Positions 1-12,569 of a stretch of 64,000 nucleotides of DNA are shown here, in pieces. The stretch's first letter is position 1; each line of letters begins with the position of its first letter. The translations under genes were made by a program, and so were the position numbers. Source of the stretch: Lithospermum erythrorhizon. Its lineage: Eukaryota; Streptophyta; Magnoliopsida; Boraginales; Boraginaceae. The notes beneath the pieces are model-generated. The model had not been told where the DNA came from. It saw nothing but the letters and a program-made list of their open reading frames with translations, and did not search any database. The stretch covers positions 1 to 64,000 of the forward strand of contig JADFUC010001632.1 of NCBI GenBank assembly GCA_019722365.1, read 5' to 3'.

Positions 1-1949
1 AAGGTTATGTTTCATACCGATCGGCAGACATGAACGTTGGTTGGCGTAATATCGCATTTCAGCTTCCGCCGAAATTTCGGCTATCCGAAGCGCTTGAGCT
101 GCATCCGCCGTATTATATCATTTCCGTCTCCTCGCCAAGATCGTTTGTGAATATCTTTCCTCATCGAAAGCAGCAAGAATTTCAGCGTCTTTCGCATATT
201 TCTGCTTCGAGCGATTTTACCCTTTTCATATCTGTTTCCTTATGATGAATCTGTTATGATTTCGCGATGTTTATTAATTCGCGATTTGTGCGTCGCCGCA
301 GGGCGCCGGGTTGACTTTGTTTTTCGGGTTCTTGCCGATATTTAAGACTTTAACGCAGAGCCAGTCGGGACCTTGCGCAGTTGTCATGGTGTTACTAGCT
401 GGATTATGGAGATAAACAAAAAGCACTTCAGTCGAAATATACTGATATTCCTCGAGTATAGATTGCTGAAATCCGTTGGTCTCGAATGATTATAAGTCTA
501 TTTGCACGGCAGTTTACAAGATTTGCTGGAATGTCGATTTAACGATTAGCCTATCCTGTCATGCCACCCCCAAGAGTTGGTTACATCTTAGAACGCCGGC
601 GATCGGCTTAGGCCGATCGCAGTATCGGCAATCATGTTTGCGGCAGCTGGCCAGAGGCGAAGATTATCTTCATCGCACTACTTAAATTGCGTGATGTTGC
701 GACATGATTGCGAGCACGATATACGCCATTACGATTATGCACATGTTGCCATGCTATGATTACTGCGAGCATATTACGTACTGTTACGACCAGGACATCG
801 CATGCCAGACTGTCGGGAGGTAAAGAATAGTTGAACATTCAACTTCTTATACCGATTTGGCGGCTTGTCGGCACTTCATGATTGCAGCCCATGATTGCGG
901 CCTCGTCGGCAATCTGTACTGTCGGGCTATCGCAGCTTGACTTCATGACAGATGGTCGCTCGACATTGCTCGTGAGCAGTGGGTTGAGCAGGTACGGTTG
1001 AGTTGGCGACGCGCCGCACAGACGACCATGTCGATGACAGGCCTCCTGCCTGGGAAGCGGCGTGCCTACTTGGGCAGCGCGCATATACTTGGCGTGCCTC
1101 GCACTTAGCGAGAGCGACGTGCCTTGAGTACCAGGTATAAGCGTGTTTGCCCATACCTGTATAGCTGCCGGGTGATGATGGGATTAGTCCACGCAGTAGA
1201 CGGATACATAAAGACAGGTTACGATACGGATAAGCAGCTCGACGACGTTTTAGTCATTGTTTCGATTTTCCCATATCAAGGCTTGTCGAACTTCTAATAT
1301 ATCTTCATGGCTATGCCGAGATTCGCGAAACCACGCCGCATGATCTTTTAAACCGATATAAGCGGTTTTCATTCATTTGACCACATCGATACTGCCTGCA
1401 TGGGGCCACTGCAGTTAAGCTTCATTCTGCGCTATTACTTTTTCGACGGGCTATTAAAGCCAAATACAAGCGGCCAGCCAAGAGGTTGTTTGAGAATGGT
1501 CATGAAAGGAGCACAGCGGTGTAGATCTTTCACAGCCTGAGTTTTGACGCAGCTGTCAACCGGCTTTTGGATTGTGCCAGAGTTTTTCGAGTCCTCAGCC
1601 TGTCGTAAGCCGTTGTCATTTTGCATTCAGACAAGATGTATCATTGAGTCATTTATTTTGGGATGTTGTATATATATAGCATCGGCTGGTCGCACCGATG
1701 GATTATAATATTTTTATTTCATATCAATGGGCTTGAGCCTGGGAAAGTTCATCAGATCGTTATTTGATTTCAGTCTTAACAATCGAGTCGTTCATCGACA
1801 GACTTCGTACCCGATTTTATGATTTCATTTTCACGGGCGGTCGCATCGCTAAAAGATATTCAACTTACTGCACAGTCTGGCCTTCGTATTCACAGCTTAG
1901 TGCCCAGCCTCACGGAACGCGAGTCTTCGCCCGCCGATCGGTCATACGC
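1..1949 (-). repeat. Left-arm copy of the large LTR, cut by the window edge
   Basis: In reverse complement it shows TATAATCCATC, TATATATATACAACATCCCAAAATAAA (about 1,650-1,690), CTCAAACAACCTCTTGGCTG (about 1,470-1,490) and GGAAAGATATTCACAAACGATC (about 140-165), in the same order as the other three LTR copies. Intervening sequence is heavily corrupted. Confidence 0.6.
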
Positions 1950-3370
1950 CGCACCGCCCAGCCTGACCGCAGACACCGCCACGCTGAATTCGAATTCAGC
2001 ATCTTCAGAGCAACGCCGAGCACAGCCCACGCCATATCTCCACGCCGTTTTCTGTCGCAGCATGCCACCACCGCAGCCGGCCAGCATTCTCCTGGCTCTT
2101 CATATCATCCTAGTCGCTGTTGTGCTGTTTAGTACTATACTGATAAACACAAAATCCCTTTTATAACAACATATTGCCGTGTTTCATATACATTCTGGTC
2201 ACGGTAATACGCTGCCAAGTCAATAAATTATTGCCTTCAAAGAATTTTTCATTATCTACTGCCTGTAATAAACAGTCAAATATGACAGATATAAATGATA
2301 AAATATATAGTTACTGCAACAAACTGGTCAAAGTCACCATTTCATCGCAGTACCACGCGGTCGAGTCGTGGCCTGTCGTGTCAGCACACACGCCGGGCTA
2401 TGTTCTACTCTACACCGCGTCACGATCTCGGCCTCCGCCAAATGCTCAGCGCAGCGACGCCGCCGCCGACCAGACGACGACGCAAGCCAGAAACACGACT
2501 GAGGCCGACGCGTGAAATGGGTCTGTCACAAGCTTACTGGCAGCAGTCCGGCTGCTGCACCGGAGCAGTCCCACATCTAGGTGACATAAAGTCCCCATTT
2601 TCGTGCTCATCAATCGTGCTCAAGAACAATGTTAAACTGGCCTCTATCATGAAGCTGGGGCCTGAGCATATATAAAATACAAATAAATAAATGAATAAAC
2701 AAATACCAGTCTCTTCAACAACTCCAACAATTAAACAGCTCACCACACTCAACACAAATACTGTTCATTCAAATCCATTTCTTTTTATCTACTCAAACCT
2801 CAAGTTCCCGATTCAAACAATAATAATTGTCTAACTAATGTATCGATTAAAATCCACTCTGGTCTATAACTAAAGGGGGGCTCAACAAATAAATTCAGCC
2901 TCGGAATCTAATTAAACAATTACCAGTTCTAGTATCTGGTTCACAGTCTTACTGGTTTAAACAAATTAAAGAAATTAAATCATACGCAACATAGGCGGGC
3001 CCAGTCAATTAAATATATATACAACTACTTTCTCGGATTAAACAAAAACAAAAAAACGAAAAAAAGAAAAAATTTACCGCTAAATCGTCAATCAAAGGCC
3101 GGGTCGGGTGAAGCGCAGGGCCGGTATGCCGCGGCGGGCTGGCAGGTCAGCTGGGTAGGGATTTACACATTGGTTACATTGTGTAAATGTTTTTTACAGC
3201 ATACAGCTTAGGCGATGCTGTCGTTATACTACCTAATTTTTTTAAGAAACGCATCGACGCCAAATCGATGCCACATGACTCAAACATTTGACCAGCTGTT
3301 TAAATCCGATCGACGCACTTATTTTTTAGCGGCTGCTGGAAAGCACTTATTTCTAAAGTCGTTAGTAGTG
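1950..3370 (-). mobile_element. Left-arm copy of the CACTA 5' end
   Basis: The terminus CACTACT reads on the minus strand from 3,370 and is flanked by TAT (plus-strand ATA, 3,371-3,373). It matches 20,870-22,830 in inverted orientation: TTTTTGTTTAATT (about 3,040), AATTTCTTTAATTTGTTTAAA, AAAAATGGATTTGAAT-like words, and CTTCATGATAGA (about 2,650). Confidence 0.7.
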
Positions 3371-4088
3371 ATATAAATCAAAAGTAGTACTTATACTAAG
3401 ATAAAGAAGTTGATTATTTATTTATTATTCAGCTTTATTTGAAATATAACAGTCAGCGTATATCCATATTTACTGAACATTTTACTAGTAGTTCAACACC
3501 AGTTCTTTGAAAACACACACCTGCCAGACAATGTGTTCAATTCTGCCGAGAAAGATTTGTCAACAGGCTCGGCCACATTAGTTTTCATGTCATTGAGATA
3601 ACGGGCTCAACTCATTCTGTCATAATTGTTTATGCCAACCATAGCAGTAAATAATATACTGCTCCTGATTTTAGTGATTTTTTCTCAACAGTAATAGAGA
3701 GTAGCCATTGGCGTCCAAAACTTGTTACATCATTGAATGGACAGTATCATCACCAACAATTCAGATTTAGATGAACTAATTTTTTCATCTATGCCTTCGA
3801 TTTAAATGAATGGATCAGAAGTATAACATGTGAATGCCCAAACTGGTCAACATGGCGTAGCAACATAGTCCGTCACTCTCCATGCAGTTGTTTCTGTCGA
3901 AGGGAAACAGCTGGTATTTCAGTCAAATGCTGAGAGCAATCACTAATTAACACAATACACGAGCAGAAATGATTGTTATTTGAGCCTCTGAACTCCATTG
4001 AGCGTACGAAGACACGCTGAGTTGTACATGCAATACATTCAGCACAACAGAAGGTATAATTGCAGAGTTCCACTAAAAAATTAGTGAG
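3371..4088. repeat. Left-arm copy of an AT-rich spacer
   Basis: This is inverted relative to 19,989-20,869. It contains the identical 20-mer at 3,761-3,780, and 3,600-3,700 matches 20,430-20,560 in reverse (CTCTCTATTACTGT, AAATCACTAAAATC). No gene is seen. It appears to be the original sequence between the LTR and CACTA insertions. Confidence 0.75.
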
Positions 4089-4093
4089 TATAC

Positions 4094-7000
4094 CGAGATA
4101 ACCAGTTCCGCATATTTTAATATTGCTTGCGTAGAACAGTGTATACTGAGTTACAATGTAGTCCATGAACAACGGGACTTAAAACTGTCAGTATCTTTTC
4201 TGCCACTGGCTGATCATTGTCCAGTTCCATCATTTGTCGACCTGTTGTAGCAAAAATTTTCCTTCAGTCTTTCCATTACACAGCTGTTGAACATTCTCGT
4301 CACACACCATGTAAGCAAAGTTTGAGCTTGTTTCAAAAGCAGGAGAGTTGATTTTGGCTTCATCTTTTGTTGATTCTGAGTTTGGGACTTTTAATGGTAT
4401 TTGGCCTAGAAGTCGATTAAGTGACAGGTGATATACCCATTTTGGGCGAATTAAATTTCCAAGAAGTGAGCTGAATGTTGTATCAATCGTTACCGAGACA
4501 TCTACAGAGTAACACGTTCATATCAAGCAGGCCCAAAGCCACAGCAAACAGCGCCGTAGACGCTTACCCATGAGCCTGAGAACAGGTTTCCACGCTCATT
4601 TTCCGCCCAGCCGCTTCCACCGTATGCCAGCCTCTGTTATAACACCATTATCTCAGTGTAGTCCGCCACCTCGCAGCCAAAATCGCCAGAACAGTGTCAC
4701 GTACGCCAGGCGCCGTTACCACGGATTTATAGTAACACTGGCACAATTTCACACGTTTCAGCAGCGGTCGGCACTTCCAGCGCCAAGAGTCACGCCGCTC
4801 GAACGCCATACAGGCTGTAGCATACGCAACGCTATAGCAAATGCCGCTATAAACGAAAACTTCATCTTACATAATAAAGAACTTTCTTCGTACTACGTCG
4901 CCGTGAATATGTTTTTGTTTGCTTAGACGTGTATCTTCGTTACTTCGATTTCAAGTCATGTTTGCCATCGATCCAGATCTCTTCTAGATCTTCGGAAATC
5001 CTCTCTGAAACATATTTAAAAGACTTCGGTTAACAGCAACACTGCCGGGTGAGTGATTGAATACCATGATGCATTAACAGTCCCTTCGGGTAAGCCACAC
5101 AAATAGTCCCTGGCCAATACGGCGAGGCTCGCAGCACAGTCCGCTAATCAACAGCTGCCCAAGATGGATATTTAACATAACATACAACAAAATGACGTAT
5201 TAAAGACATGCCGTTACACCACCGTTATAGCAGGATCACATGATGACCAGAACGGGCCGTAACTCCGTCAGCGTTCACGCCATTCTGGTTTGTCTCTCAA
5301 ACATACAGGCGATTGCTCGACTCGACGGTCGATATCGGTCATGTCAGTTTTCAGTTTCTAATACCGATTTTGCCACGCCGCCCGGAATACCTCGGTTACC
5401 TCCAGACGCGTTATCGCTGTTGCCACCGCAGTCCGCAGGATCGCCACAGCGAGTTCTTCCATTGCCCAGAGCGACGGGTAATGATTTTCAACATCACGAT
5501 GTCGTGGTATCGTCGGGCGCCGCTCAAAGAACGCCGCAGAACATGGAGCGTGACGCTTTAGCCAAAGACGCGAGTCGCACGCCGGGAAATGCATTTCGAT
5601 AACAAAGAATTCTCCCCATATCGCACAAGCCTCAACCATATATAAAATCTCTTTCAACGCTGGGGAGTCATCGCAGCAGGTTAACGCCAGCAATACGCCA
5701 TACTGGTTCATTGTGCCACGTACACGCCAAGAAGCACTTAACAGGCTGGCCAGGCTCACCAGTGATCATTTAGTCAATCGGGAGCAGAACAGTGTGCTCA
5801 CAGCAGCCTGATTTCCATTTGTCGCAAGAATGCTGCCTGGTCGGCCTGAGCCGTACGTGAACTCCTAAGTGTCAGCAAATTGCGGGTTCCAGTGGCTGGT
5901 CATGTTTTAAGTTTGTTATTAATTCATCAATGAACAATAACGGGAATAAAGACATCGCCGATAGTCCCAGCCAGTTTCTAACGAGCTAGTCAATACTTGG
6001 TCAAATGATTAACAATAACACAAGAATACTGAAAGCAAGCAGTGCCAGAAAAGATGCTGGCTTTAACGAAGCTGCCTCTGTCGGAAAGCACTTGGCAAAG
6101 AGGTTCACGCTGAAGAAATGTCATCACAGCACCCTCTCTGTCAGTTCCAGCCTTCAATTGTTGATTCAGTTGCCCCGCCAAGCGATTTCAAATCCTCTAA
6201 TCAACCTGGGGCCAGAACTCAGTTAATACTTCCTTACTATCAATATCAGCAAATTCTATGCCATCATTGTCATGATTTTCACTCAAACTGTCAAAGGAAT
6301 CGAAGATACACTTTCACAACCAGGAAACTTCCTCTGACAAGACACCCATATTCAACGTAGAGTTACTTTTTGCCCTTGATTAGCGAGCTACTGTCAAATA
6401 GTCAAAAGAATTGACAAAGTTGCTCTGTGTGAGGCTTTGAAGAATGTACTTAGTCGAAATCATTACATCGCGACTGGGATACTGCTTAAACATTCAAAAC
6501 AGCTGACTGAGCTGGCAACCTCCACAGCAGCCATGACCAGCTCAGCCTTCACGTCGATTTGGACAATGTCGGTCGTCATCAGTCCACTTCATTGCCTTTT
6601 CCTCAGTTGCCAGATTACTGGTTGTGGAACACGGCTGAGACTTTCTAATTTATTCACTGTTCCTCGAGTTTGCCTCTAAGTTCTCCTTCCATCGCACCGG
6701 ACCATCGCATTGACTGTTGTGCCTAGCCTGGCAGCCACGTAAGCATGACAGCAGACCGAACAGTTTCAAATCTTCTTCCAGATTAAACAATTCTTTGCCG
6801 ACGAGCGCTCACGTTTTTCTGTTGAGGTCGAGTTATTTAGCACGGCGACCATTTTCGCTTCTCTGATTTCTTAGCCAGAGCAGGAGCATCACTATCCGCA
6901 GGCGACCAAATATACTTAGTGGCACCGACTGCATGTCAGAAGATCACCTTCCACGATGTTTTAACACATCGCATAACATTTAAAAGCAGCTGATTCAGCC

Positions 7001-9566
7001 TTCTTCACAGCCAGCCTGATCCATTTACGTCAGCCAGCTGACGCTGCTTATCAATATCGTCATTACATTTTTCCTTTCAGCTTCCACAACGTACATTGCA
7101 GATGGTTTACACTAAATACACAGAGTATAGATGTACTCAAAACAGACTGCAGTTATATCAGCAATATCGACTCTATGTTCGAACAGCCTCGCCCAACAGT
7201 TTCTTCACCAAGATACCTGTCTGCATTGTGACTTTCTTCTGACCTAGGTTAAGACATTTTAATCAACCCTACGGCGTATAATTGTATTGCCGATTTGCAG
7301 TCGAATGGTAGGGATGCTCAGCAGCACTGGTCATTGGTCAATGTTCAGTTTTGTCTTCCCATCAGACCCTTCTGTGGGTTCACCTTCTCTACCATCGGCT
7401 GGCGGCTCTTCTTTCTGCCTTCGAGCTCTTTTGCCAGCCTCGCCTAACGCCGGGAGCAGCAGGCCGATGTACTGCCAGGGCCGGCAACGTACACTGGTGT
7501 TTTGATGGATGATTTAACAAAGGGGTCAGAATGTGAGGTTTGACGGTTGTGTTTTACAGGATTGTTTATGGTACTGGCAAGACCATCGTGCCAATTAAGC
7601 CTGAGTAACCATCACGTGAGTCACTATTCCTTTTTTCGCCACGAGATCTCCACAGCTTGCCGTGGCTCCCGATTTAAACCACGAGAACTCATGCTCTGTT
7701 ACCGGCCGCAGACACACAAGTGCCACAACTCCCCACTGCTGAGTCGGACAAAACGAGCCGGGTCAGCCGCAGACGATTCAAGCGATTCAGCACAGAATAC
7801 AGCCCAGCCTTTCACCACCGCATAAATGGTGCTCGAGCCGTAAAGAGCCCGGTACGACATTTGATTGAGCCGCACCATACAGTTGCTGCTGAAGATCATA
7901 TTTGACACATTATTTTCGTTATTTGTCCGCACCGCCGCGCCGCCGGTAGACACAGTTTTACTTTTTGCTAAACCAGATAGTTGTCAAACATCCACTGCAT
8001 GCCTTCTATCTTCGCCGCTTGTCAAAGATCACAAGATCTCTATCAGTTATCAAAAAGAATGTCTGGCCTCCATGTCCACACCAATATATTTGATGACTTT
8101 GGTTGTCGACTTCTCTCTTTGGGGCTTCAGCGGCTCCAGCACATCGAGTAGGGAATGGACAGACGGCCACGCGTATAAACTTCTGAGTCATACTCGACAG
8201 TTATGTTCATTGACCACGCATCGCTCACATGGCCGGCGTCCTATTTGACTTGTATTTTTCGAAACCAGTTTTTTTCTGGTGGCTGCTTGAGATAGGGTCA
8301 TCTTTCATCGCCAATTGGCTAAAATACCATTTTTCCCACACATTAGTCCGATTCACTGTTGAACACTGCACTATTCTAACATCAACATAAATTTGTGCAA
8401 CTATCGTCCCATTTTTCATGCCGGAGGTAAGGCCTAGTCGCCCTCCTTCTTGGCACCCGTCATGCCTGGTGAGTCTACAGCTCGCTGCTGAACATACGCC
8501 GACATTGGGACACAGTCGAATTTTCTCGGTTACATAGATCTTCTTTCTTCACCAACAATATTTAGGAACGCCACATCCACGAGCCATGCCAGTGAGCCGG
8601 CCTTCTTGACCGGCAACAGAGCAACGCTTCCCTCAGCACCTTTCACCAGCTGTCACGCCAGCTCATCGGATGGTTGAAAATTCATTTTGTCATTTGCTGT
8701 TCAAGTATCAAAGCCTTCATCATCACAGCGGAAATTGATTACCTGCATGGCATTTATCCACGTTCATCTAAAGTTGCTGTTCGATTTTACAAACAGCGAA
8801 AGTACTCAACCATTCTGTTAATTGGCTTTCAAGCCACCTCGATCACCTCAATACGCTTTAGCGGGACGTCCCAGGCAGACGCCACCCACCGCTTCACACC
8901 GCCAGCCAGCCACGTCGCTGTCGCGCGCAGGTTGTGCAACAGCCGTCGATCAAGCATACCACAGCAGCATCGATTTTTGTGCCGATCGCTTTCTGAGTAC
9001 CAAGAGCATTCTCATCACCTTGACATCCGCCTGCTCGACCGCAAGAACATATCTGACAAACTACAAAGATGAAAATATTGCACATTTCAGCTCTCCATAT
9101 TTCATACCTCTGTGTTAAGAAATGCACTGAGGTAACCGGATTATGCGAATGGGAAGACCGCAGTTACCGCCGCCGACGCGTCATTTTCGATGGCTCGACT
9201 TTCCTTCCACACCACAGCTACGGGGCTTGACTTGAATACTTCACTTGTACAAATCCTCAAGCGAAACAGGTTTCACTTTTCCATGGTTACTCCACTGCTG
9301 TTCTTTCAATGTCGCTTACAACTTCAATGTGTCGGGATGAAAACCACCATTTATACCAGAAAATATGTCCACACATCACCTTCTTCCTACGACTTTATCA
9401 GCCAGATTTCCTTAATCGCCAGCCATTTCGATTTCGCATCACCATTAGAACACACATTTTCTTAAAAATCGTTTTTCTTAGTTATATTGACGAGCCTGTG
9501 GTGATGCCACTGACCACCAGCCGCCTCGGGCTGCCTAGACAGACGCCGTGACTGCGGTCGTTTACA
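4094..9566 (-). mobile_element. Left-arm copy of the LTR plus nested copia
   Basis: This is the inverted counterpart of 12,273-19,983. Its high end reads, on the minus strand, TGTAAACGACCGCAG, and its low end GGTTATCTCG followed by GTATA (4,089-4,093), close to the ATATA beside the right-arm copy. Reverse transcriptase residues appear at 8,381-8,404. Sequence quality is worse than in the right arm: it is richer in G+C and no pol block stays in frame for more than about 15 residues. Open frames of up to 133 codons (for example 5,358-5,759) have no family resemblance. Confidence 0.65.
8225..8419 (-). pseudogene. Reverse transcriptase fragment, left arm
   Basis: A 64-codon frame starts MKNGTIVAQIYVDVRI. 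IVAQIYVD is the strand leading into the copia RT active site; the following DD is replaced by VR, the same change as in the right-arm copy at about 14,040. Downstream codons drift out of frame. It is a remnant of the copia element carried by both palindrome arms. Confidence 0.8.
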
Positions 9567-10061
9567 GCACCTTTCTTCAGAACTATTAATAATGATGATG
9601 GCTTTTAGCCCGATTTGATTTGGGATGACAGATGAATCCATTAAAAGGGATTCTAATAGCTGCGCCAACACCAATGGTTTATTCTGTTGTTCGAACAGCA
9701 CCGGAGTATCGATAGTTTTCGATTTTTGGATATGATTTGTACTGTATTCTAGTTCTGGCCGGTCTCATTCGTTGATCGAATCATCAATAAGATTCATCAA
9801 TATTTGTACATATCCGTCAACATCAATAAAACCGGCCGAGAGTGCCAGCCAGATTTGTGTCAACTTCAGGCGAAGCCGAGTTTCATAAATTTTACCATGC
9901 AGCCCGAGTACTGCTACAATTTTAAAAGTGTTAGGTTGTCATTTTTTGATCTCCTCAATAACGCACAATCATTACCAATGATCGTGACGCTAACTCTGTA
10001 ATAACAGAAAAATATCAACACGTGCTTTTTATATCGGGTTGCTGGTGTGTTCATTTCAAGA

Positions 10062-10841
10062 GGCGGTGCTTGTACTTATTAACTTACTTGCAGCTCACCA
10101 TTTTTTACTCGCTTGTTTGTTAATTAATTACGATGACGACAAAATACATCTTATCAGTTTAAGAGATTAAATTGTACTTTTACTCTTATTCTTTCCCCTT
10201 AACCAAATTGAAGTGACCAAGTTCAAATTTACATACTTTTACCAATTTTTCTTCACATCTCACTTATCCTTCAAATTACACATTTTTATTTAGCTAAAGT
10301 CAAGTTATTATTATTATTATTATTATTATTATTTATAAATATTATTATTACTATTATTATTACTATTATTATGATTATTATTACCATTATTACTATTATT
10401 ATAATAATTATAATTATAATTATAATTATAATTATAATTATAATTAATTATAATTATAATAATTATAATTATAATTATAATAATTATAATTATAATTATT
10501 ATTGTTATAATTATTATTATTATTATTCTAATAATAATAATACGTATTATTATTATTATCATTATAATAATAATAATACTTATTATTATCATTATAATAA
10601 TAATAATTATTGTTATTATTAATATTATTATAATAATACTATTAACTATTATTATTATTAATACCATTATTAGAATCATAATAATAATAATAATACACAC
10701 AATAATAACAATAATTATTATTATTATTATTATCATCATTATTATATTGTTATTATTATAATAATAATTTATTATTATAATAATTATTATTATAATTATA
10801 ATTGTTATAATCATTATTATTACTACTATTATTATTATTAC

Positions 10842-10872
<31 letters not shown>

Positions 10873-10963
10873 ATTATTATAATTATTATTTTATTATTAT
10901 ACTTATAAAATTATTATTATAATAATAATAATATAATATCGATGATAATAATACACACAATTA

Positions 10964-10997
<34 letters not shown>

Positions 10998-11334
10998 GAT
11001 TCTAATAATGGCATAATAATAATAATAGTTAATAATTATTATTATAATAATGACAATAATAATAACAATAATTATTATTATAATGATAATATATTATTAT
11101 TATTATAATGATAATAATAATAATGCAATTATTATTATTATTATTAGAATAATAATAATAATAATTATAATAATAATAATTATAATTATAATTATTATAA
11201 TTATAATTATAATTATTATAATTATAATACTATAATTATTATACTATAATTATAATTTATACTATAATTATTATAATAATAATTAATAATGGTAATAATA
11301 ATCATAAATAATAATAATAATAATAGTAATAATA

Positions 11335-11368
<34 letters not shown>

Positions 11369-11646
11369 TTTGACTTCATCTAAATAAAAAATGTGTAATT
11401 TTGGAGGGATAAGTGAGATGTGAAGAAAATTATGGGAAAAGAAGTATGTAAATTTGAACTTTATCACTTCTAATTTGGTTAAGAGGAGAAAATTAAGTTA
11501 AAAATTTTAATTTAAAAATCTCTTAAGGATTTTGATAAGGTCTTATTTTATTCAATACATAAAATAATTAGTTAACAAACAAACTTAATTAAAAAAAATG
11601 GTGAATTTTTTAAATTTAAGTTCTTAAATTTTTAACAAACACCGCC
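10062..11646. mobile_element. Foldback-like element with GGCGGTG termini around the ATT array
   Basis: The left end GGCGGTGCTTGT and the right end ACAAACACCGCC are inverted copies. The arms (about 240-280 bp each side) match through CACCATTTTTT, TTAACCAAATT, TTCAAATTTACATAC, CTTCACATCTCACTTATCC and TTACACATTTTTATTTAG before the trinucleotide array starts. Flanking DNA outside these ends is also inverted-repeated, so the unit could be a transposon or simply the inner part of the larger palindrome. No clear target duplication is visible. Confidence 0.55.
10305..11367. repeat. (ATT)n / (AAT)n trinucleotide array at palindrome centre
   Basis: Just over 1 kb is almost entirely A and T in trinucleotide steps with occasional G or C. 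It begins in ATT phase on the plus strand and ends in AAT phase, so the array is itself largely self-complementary about a point near 10,850. Isoleucine/asparagine/tyrosine-only open frames here are translation artefacts. Such a sequence can extrude a hairpin and is hard to sequence or assemble. Confidence 0.97.
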
Positions 11647-12569
11647 TAAGATTGGAAGTAAGTTTTATAGCTCAACCAGTATAAAAACTTTTTGTGTTTT
11701 TTACATTTATATTTTTCTGTTATTACTAGAAAGGCTCCCGATCACCACCGCGATCTCTGACGGACCAACAACACTAATGTGCGATTCTTCATTTATTGAG
11801 GATCAAATGACAACCTATTAACACTTTTTAAAATCGAATTGGCAATTATTACTCGAATACGTAATTAAAAATTTATGAAATTTCAGCTAAAATGAAGTTA
11901 TTTAAATCTAGCTAGCCTCTCGGAACAAAACGACAGTTTTTATTGATGTTGTTAGTTATGTACAAATGTACAATTGATGAAATCTTATTATTAGCAGTTC
12001 GATCTCAAGATAGTGGTTAGAATATATTCCTAGAACTAAATTCTGAAATTGCAAATCATATCCAAAATCAGAAAACTATCGATGCTCCCGGTTCTTCTTT
12101 GAACCAACAAATTAAACCATTGTTGTTGGCTTAGCTTGTACGAATTAGAATATTAGAATCCCTTTTTAATGTTCATCTGAAGTAAAAGTTCATCCCAAAA
12201 ATCAAATCAGACAAAAGCTATTTCCTTAAACTCATCATTTATTAATGGTTCAGAAAGAAAGATATATATATATGTAACGACCTCAGTGCCGGCCGGCCCC
12301 GAGATTAGAATCATCTACCTCGACACCGTAGCCATCAACCCATTTACTTAATTCAAATTTAAAAGCACACATTCCGCTCGAATAAATCAATAAAACAATA
12401 TATACAACTAAGCAATAACAAAGTAAGAAAACGAACCATCTACAAAGCTTAAACCACACAACGCAACCTATATACAACAAACGACCAGCATAAAATATCA
12501 ACATCCAACTCACTGAAATCGAAATAACAACAATTAAAGGAAATCCGAACCGATGTACATGGATTACTT

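Noticed and set aside
1764..2166. Overlapping frames of 122 and 115 codons
   Set aside because: They lie in the left-arm copy of the CACTA/LTR junction; the right-arm counterpart does not keep the frame.
5240..5759. Overlapping frames of 120 and 133 codons on opposite strands
   Set aside because: They fall in the corrupted left-arm repeat, have no domain resemblance and are not conserved as frames in the mirrored right arm.
10329..11467. Open frames of 61-161 codons rich in Ile, Asn and Tyr
   Set aside because: They are translations of the ATT/AAT trinucleotide array in different frames, not genes.
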